From positions 53,732-117,731 of the forward strand of contig NZ_JACCDE010000016.1 in assembly GCF_013415125.1 (NCBI RefSeq): DNA of 64,000 nt, in the 5' to 3' direction. Under the pieces are notes generated by a model, which made no database searches, had not been told where the DNA came from, and worked only from the letters and a program-made list of their open reading frames with translations. Below, in pieces: positions 62,426 to 64,000 of this stretch; position 1 is the first letter of the stretch; each line of letters starts with the position of its first letter. This DNA is from Vreelandella glaciei. Lineage in GTDB: Bacteria; Pseudomonadota; Gammaproteobacteria; Pseudomonadales; Halomonadaceae. The position numbers and the translations under genes were made by a program.

Positions 62426-63691
62426 CTACTTATAAACAGGCAGCCGTGCGCAGACGTCAGCCACTTTATCCAGCACCTTCGCTTCAATGGCGCTGGTGTC
62501 TTCGCCTTTGGCCAGGACGTCCAGAATGTCGCAGATCCAGCCAGCCAGCTGGGTACACTCTTCTTCGCCGAAACCGCGTGTGGTGACTGCCGGCGTGCCA
62601 ATACGCAGGCCGGAGGTGACGAACGGGCTTTGCGGGTCGTTAGGAACGGCGTTCTTGTTGACGGTGATGTGGGCACGGCCAAGCGCCGCATCGGCGTCTT
62701 TACCGGTTACGCCCTGCTTGATCAGCGAGAGCAGGAACAGGTGGTCTTCAGTGCCGCCGGAGACGATGTCGTAACCGCGGTCGATAAACACCTTGGCCAT
62801 GGCCTTGGCGTTTTTCACCACCTGCTGCTGGTAGGTTTTGAACTCAGGCGCCATGGCTTCTTTGAAGCAAACTGCCTTGGCAGCAATCACGTGCATCAAG
62901 GGGCCGCCCTGGCCACCGGGGAATACCGCCGACTGCAGCTTCTTCTCGATATCCGCGTCGTTTTCTGCCGAGAGAATCACACCACTACGCGGGCCGCGCA
63001 ACGTTTTGTGGGTGGTAGACGTGACCACGTGCGCATGGGGCAAGGGGCTGGGGTAAACACCCGCCGCAACCAGGCCTGAGACGTGCGCCATATCGACCAG
63101 TAAGTAAGCGCCCACTTCATCGGCGATTTCGCGAAACTTGGCCCAATCCACAATTTGCGAATAGGCAGAGAAACCGGCAATGATCATTTTGGGCTTGTGC
63201 TCACGAGCAAGCTGGGCCACTTGGTCGTAATCGATCAGCTCTTGGTCATTGAGGCCGTACTGAATGGCATTGTAGTGCTTGCCCGAAAAGCTCGGCTTGG
63301 CGCCGTGAGTCAGGTGACCGCCAGCATCCAGGCTCATGCCTAGAATGGTGTCGCCTGGCTTAACCAGTGCCTGAAAAACGGCGCTGTTGGCTTGCGAGCC
63401 CGAATGGGGCTGTACGTTGACATAGGTAGCGCCGAACAGCTCTTTGGCGTAATCAATCGCTAGGTTTTCAGCGATATCGACGAATTCACAACCGCCGTAG
63501 TAACGCTTGCCGGGGTAACCTTCGGCGTATTTATTGGTCAGCTGGCTGCCCTGGGCTTCGAGTACGCGGGGGCTGGCGTAGTTTTCGGAAGCGATCAGTT
63601 CGATGTGGGCTTCCTGGCGCGCCACTTCTTTCTGCATGGCATCAAACAGCACATCATCGAATCCGGCAATTGACATATCACGGCTGAACAT
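62426..63691 (-). CDS. glyA: Serine hydroxymethyltransferase
   Basis: A pyridoxal-phosphate enzyme that interconverts serine and glycine and supplies methylene-tetrahydrofolate. Length 421 residues. It has [71 protein letters not shown] and the cofactor Lys in [14 protein letters not shown] (near residue 231). Start at ATG 63691 has GAGG nine bases ahead and the N-terminus aligns with E. coli GlyA. Its folate product feeds ThyA and FolA functions encoded elsewhere in the window. Confidence 0.98.
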   Translation of the reverse strand: MFSRDMSIAGFDDVLFDAMQKEVARQEAHIELIASENYASPRVLEAQGSQLTNKYAEGYPGKRYYGGCEFVDIAENLAIDYAKELFGATYVNVQPHSGSQANSAVFQALVKPGDTILGMSLDAGGHLTHGAKPSFSGKHYNAIQYGLNDQELIDYDQVAQLAREHKPKMIIAGFSAYSQIVDWAKFREIADEVGAYLLVDMAHVSGLVAAGVYPSPLPHAHVVTSTTHKTLRGPRSGVILSAENDADIEKKLQSAVFPGGQGGPLMHVIAAKAVCFKEAMAPEFKTYQQQVVKNAKAMAKVFIDRGYDIVSGGTEDHLFLLSLIKQGVTGKDADAALGRAHITVNKNAVPNDPQSPFVTSGLRIGTPAVTTRGFGEEECTQLAGWICDILDVLAKGEDTSAIEAKVLDKVADVCARLPVYK

Positions 63692-64000
63692 CGGCGGGAA
63701 CCTCGTAACGAGAAAGGATCATCATGGAAGAAGCGAGGCCGGTATCATAACGCAGCCTGACACTACTTTCATCGCATCCGCGTCAGGTCGTGCATGAGCG
63801 TGCTTCATGTTGTGCGAGTCAGCAAAGGTTGACCGATTGGGCAATAACGCTTTTCGGTGTCATTCCGAATAGCCTCTTCTTTGTCATTGCGTATAGGGAC
63901 TCCTCCCCGGTTGCAAGCTCCGATGATGAACAACATAAGCCGATGCGTGCGTATAGTCGGTCTCTTAATGGGGACGCTATCCCCTGACCCTGATGAACGT
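63692..64000. other. Region upstream of glyA to window end
   Basis: About 310 bases that should contain the glyA promoter. No gene, tRNA or clear operator is supported; short frames on the plus strand here have no ribosome site or family similarity. Confidence 0.5.

Noticed and set aside
63790..63987. A 65-codon plus-strand frame at the right edge
   Set aside because: No ribosome site or family similarity; probably promoter region of glyA.

Overview
The window reads as the chromosome of a moderately halophilic gammaproteobacterium of the Halomonas/Vreelandella type. This is inferred from housekeeping gene orders shared with Pseudomonas and Escherichia (rppH-ptsP with lgt-thyA-folA; nudE/yrfG-hslR-hslO-pckA; nrdR-ribD-ribBA-ribH-nusB-thiL-pgpA), a gene pair for the compatible solute glucosylglycerate, and large acidic porins. 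No rRNA, tRNA, CRISPR array, transposase or phage gene was found.

Region 1 (1-18.7 kb, all on the minus strand) is a surface-polysaccharide locus. Transcription runs from wzz (18691) through wzx, a nitroreductase, a polysaccharide pyruvyltransferase, wzy, two glycosyltransferases and a polyprenyl-phosphate sugar transferase (9208). These genes are clearly AT-richer than the rest and look horizontally acquired. After a 645-base gap with a near-perfect RfaH 'ops' element come a small lipoprotein, KpsD-, KpsM- and KpsE-like export proteins, a beta-CASP metallo-beta-lactamase protein, ugd, a KpsT-like ATPase with an unusual tail, and the start of rmlB, cut by the window edge. The locus therefore mixes Wzx/Wzy assembly parts with ABC (group 2 capsule) export parts.

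Region 2 (19-50 kb) is mainly core genome: two paralogous porins, a ProQ-domain protein, folA-thyA-lgt, a membrane response regulator whose kinase domain appears lost, an NRDE protein, ptsP (nitrogen PTS enzyme I), rppH, a HAD phosphatase, an FMN-dependent hydroxyacid oxidase, pckA with a HexR-like site, hslO-hslR-yrfG, nudE, a YdgJ-like oxidoreductase, ilvD, a Lon-family protease, a YdgA-like protein, and the riboflavin/nusB/thiL/pgpA block. The ribBA second domain lacks its zinc cysteines, and ribE is absent from its usual place.

Region 3 (50-62 kb) joins two themes. One is glucosylglycerate metabolism: a GH13 sugar phosphorylase (50134-51900) and the gpgP-gpgS pair (59694-61906). Both transcription units have a sigma-54-like -24/-12 element, and the gpgP one also has an NtrC-like site about 130 bases upstream. 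Between them lies a thiol/sulfur island: an Lgt-like/thioredoxin fusion, DsbG, a two-component system followed by the diheme cytochromes TsdB-TsdA (thiosulfate dehydrogenase), two YeeE/YedE half-transporters and a persulfide-dioxygenase-like protein. Region 4 (62-64 kb) holds glyA and, divergent from gpgP, a candidate small RNA of about 96 nt with its own sigma-70-like promoter and terminator.
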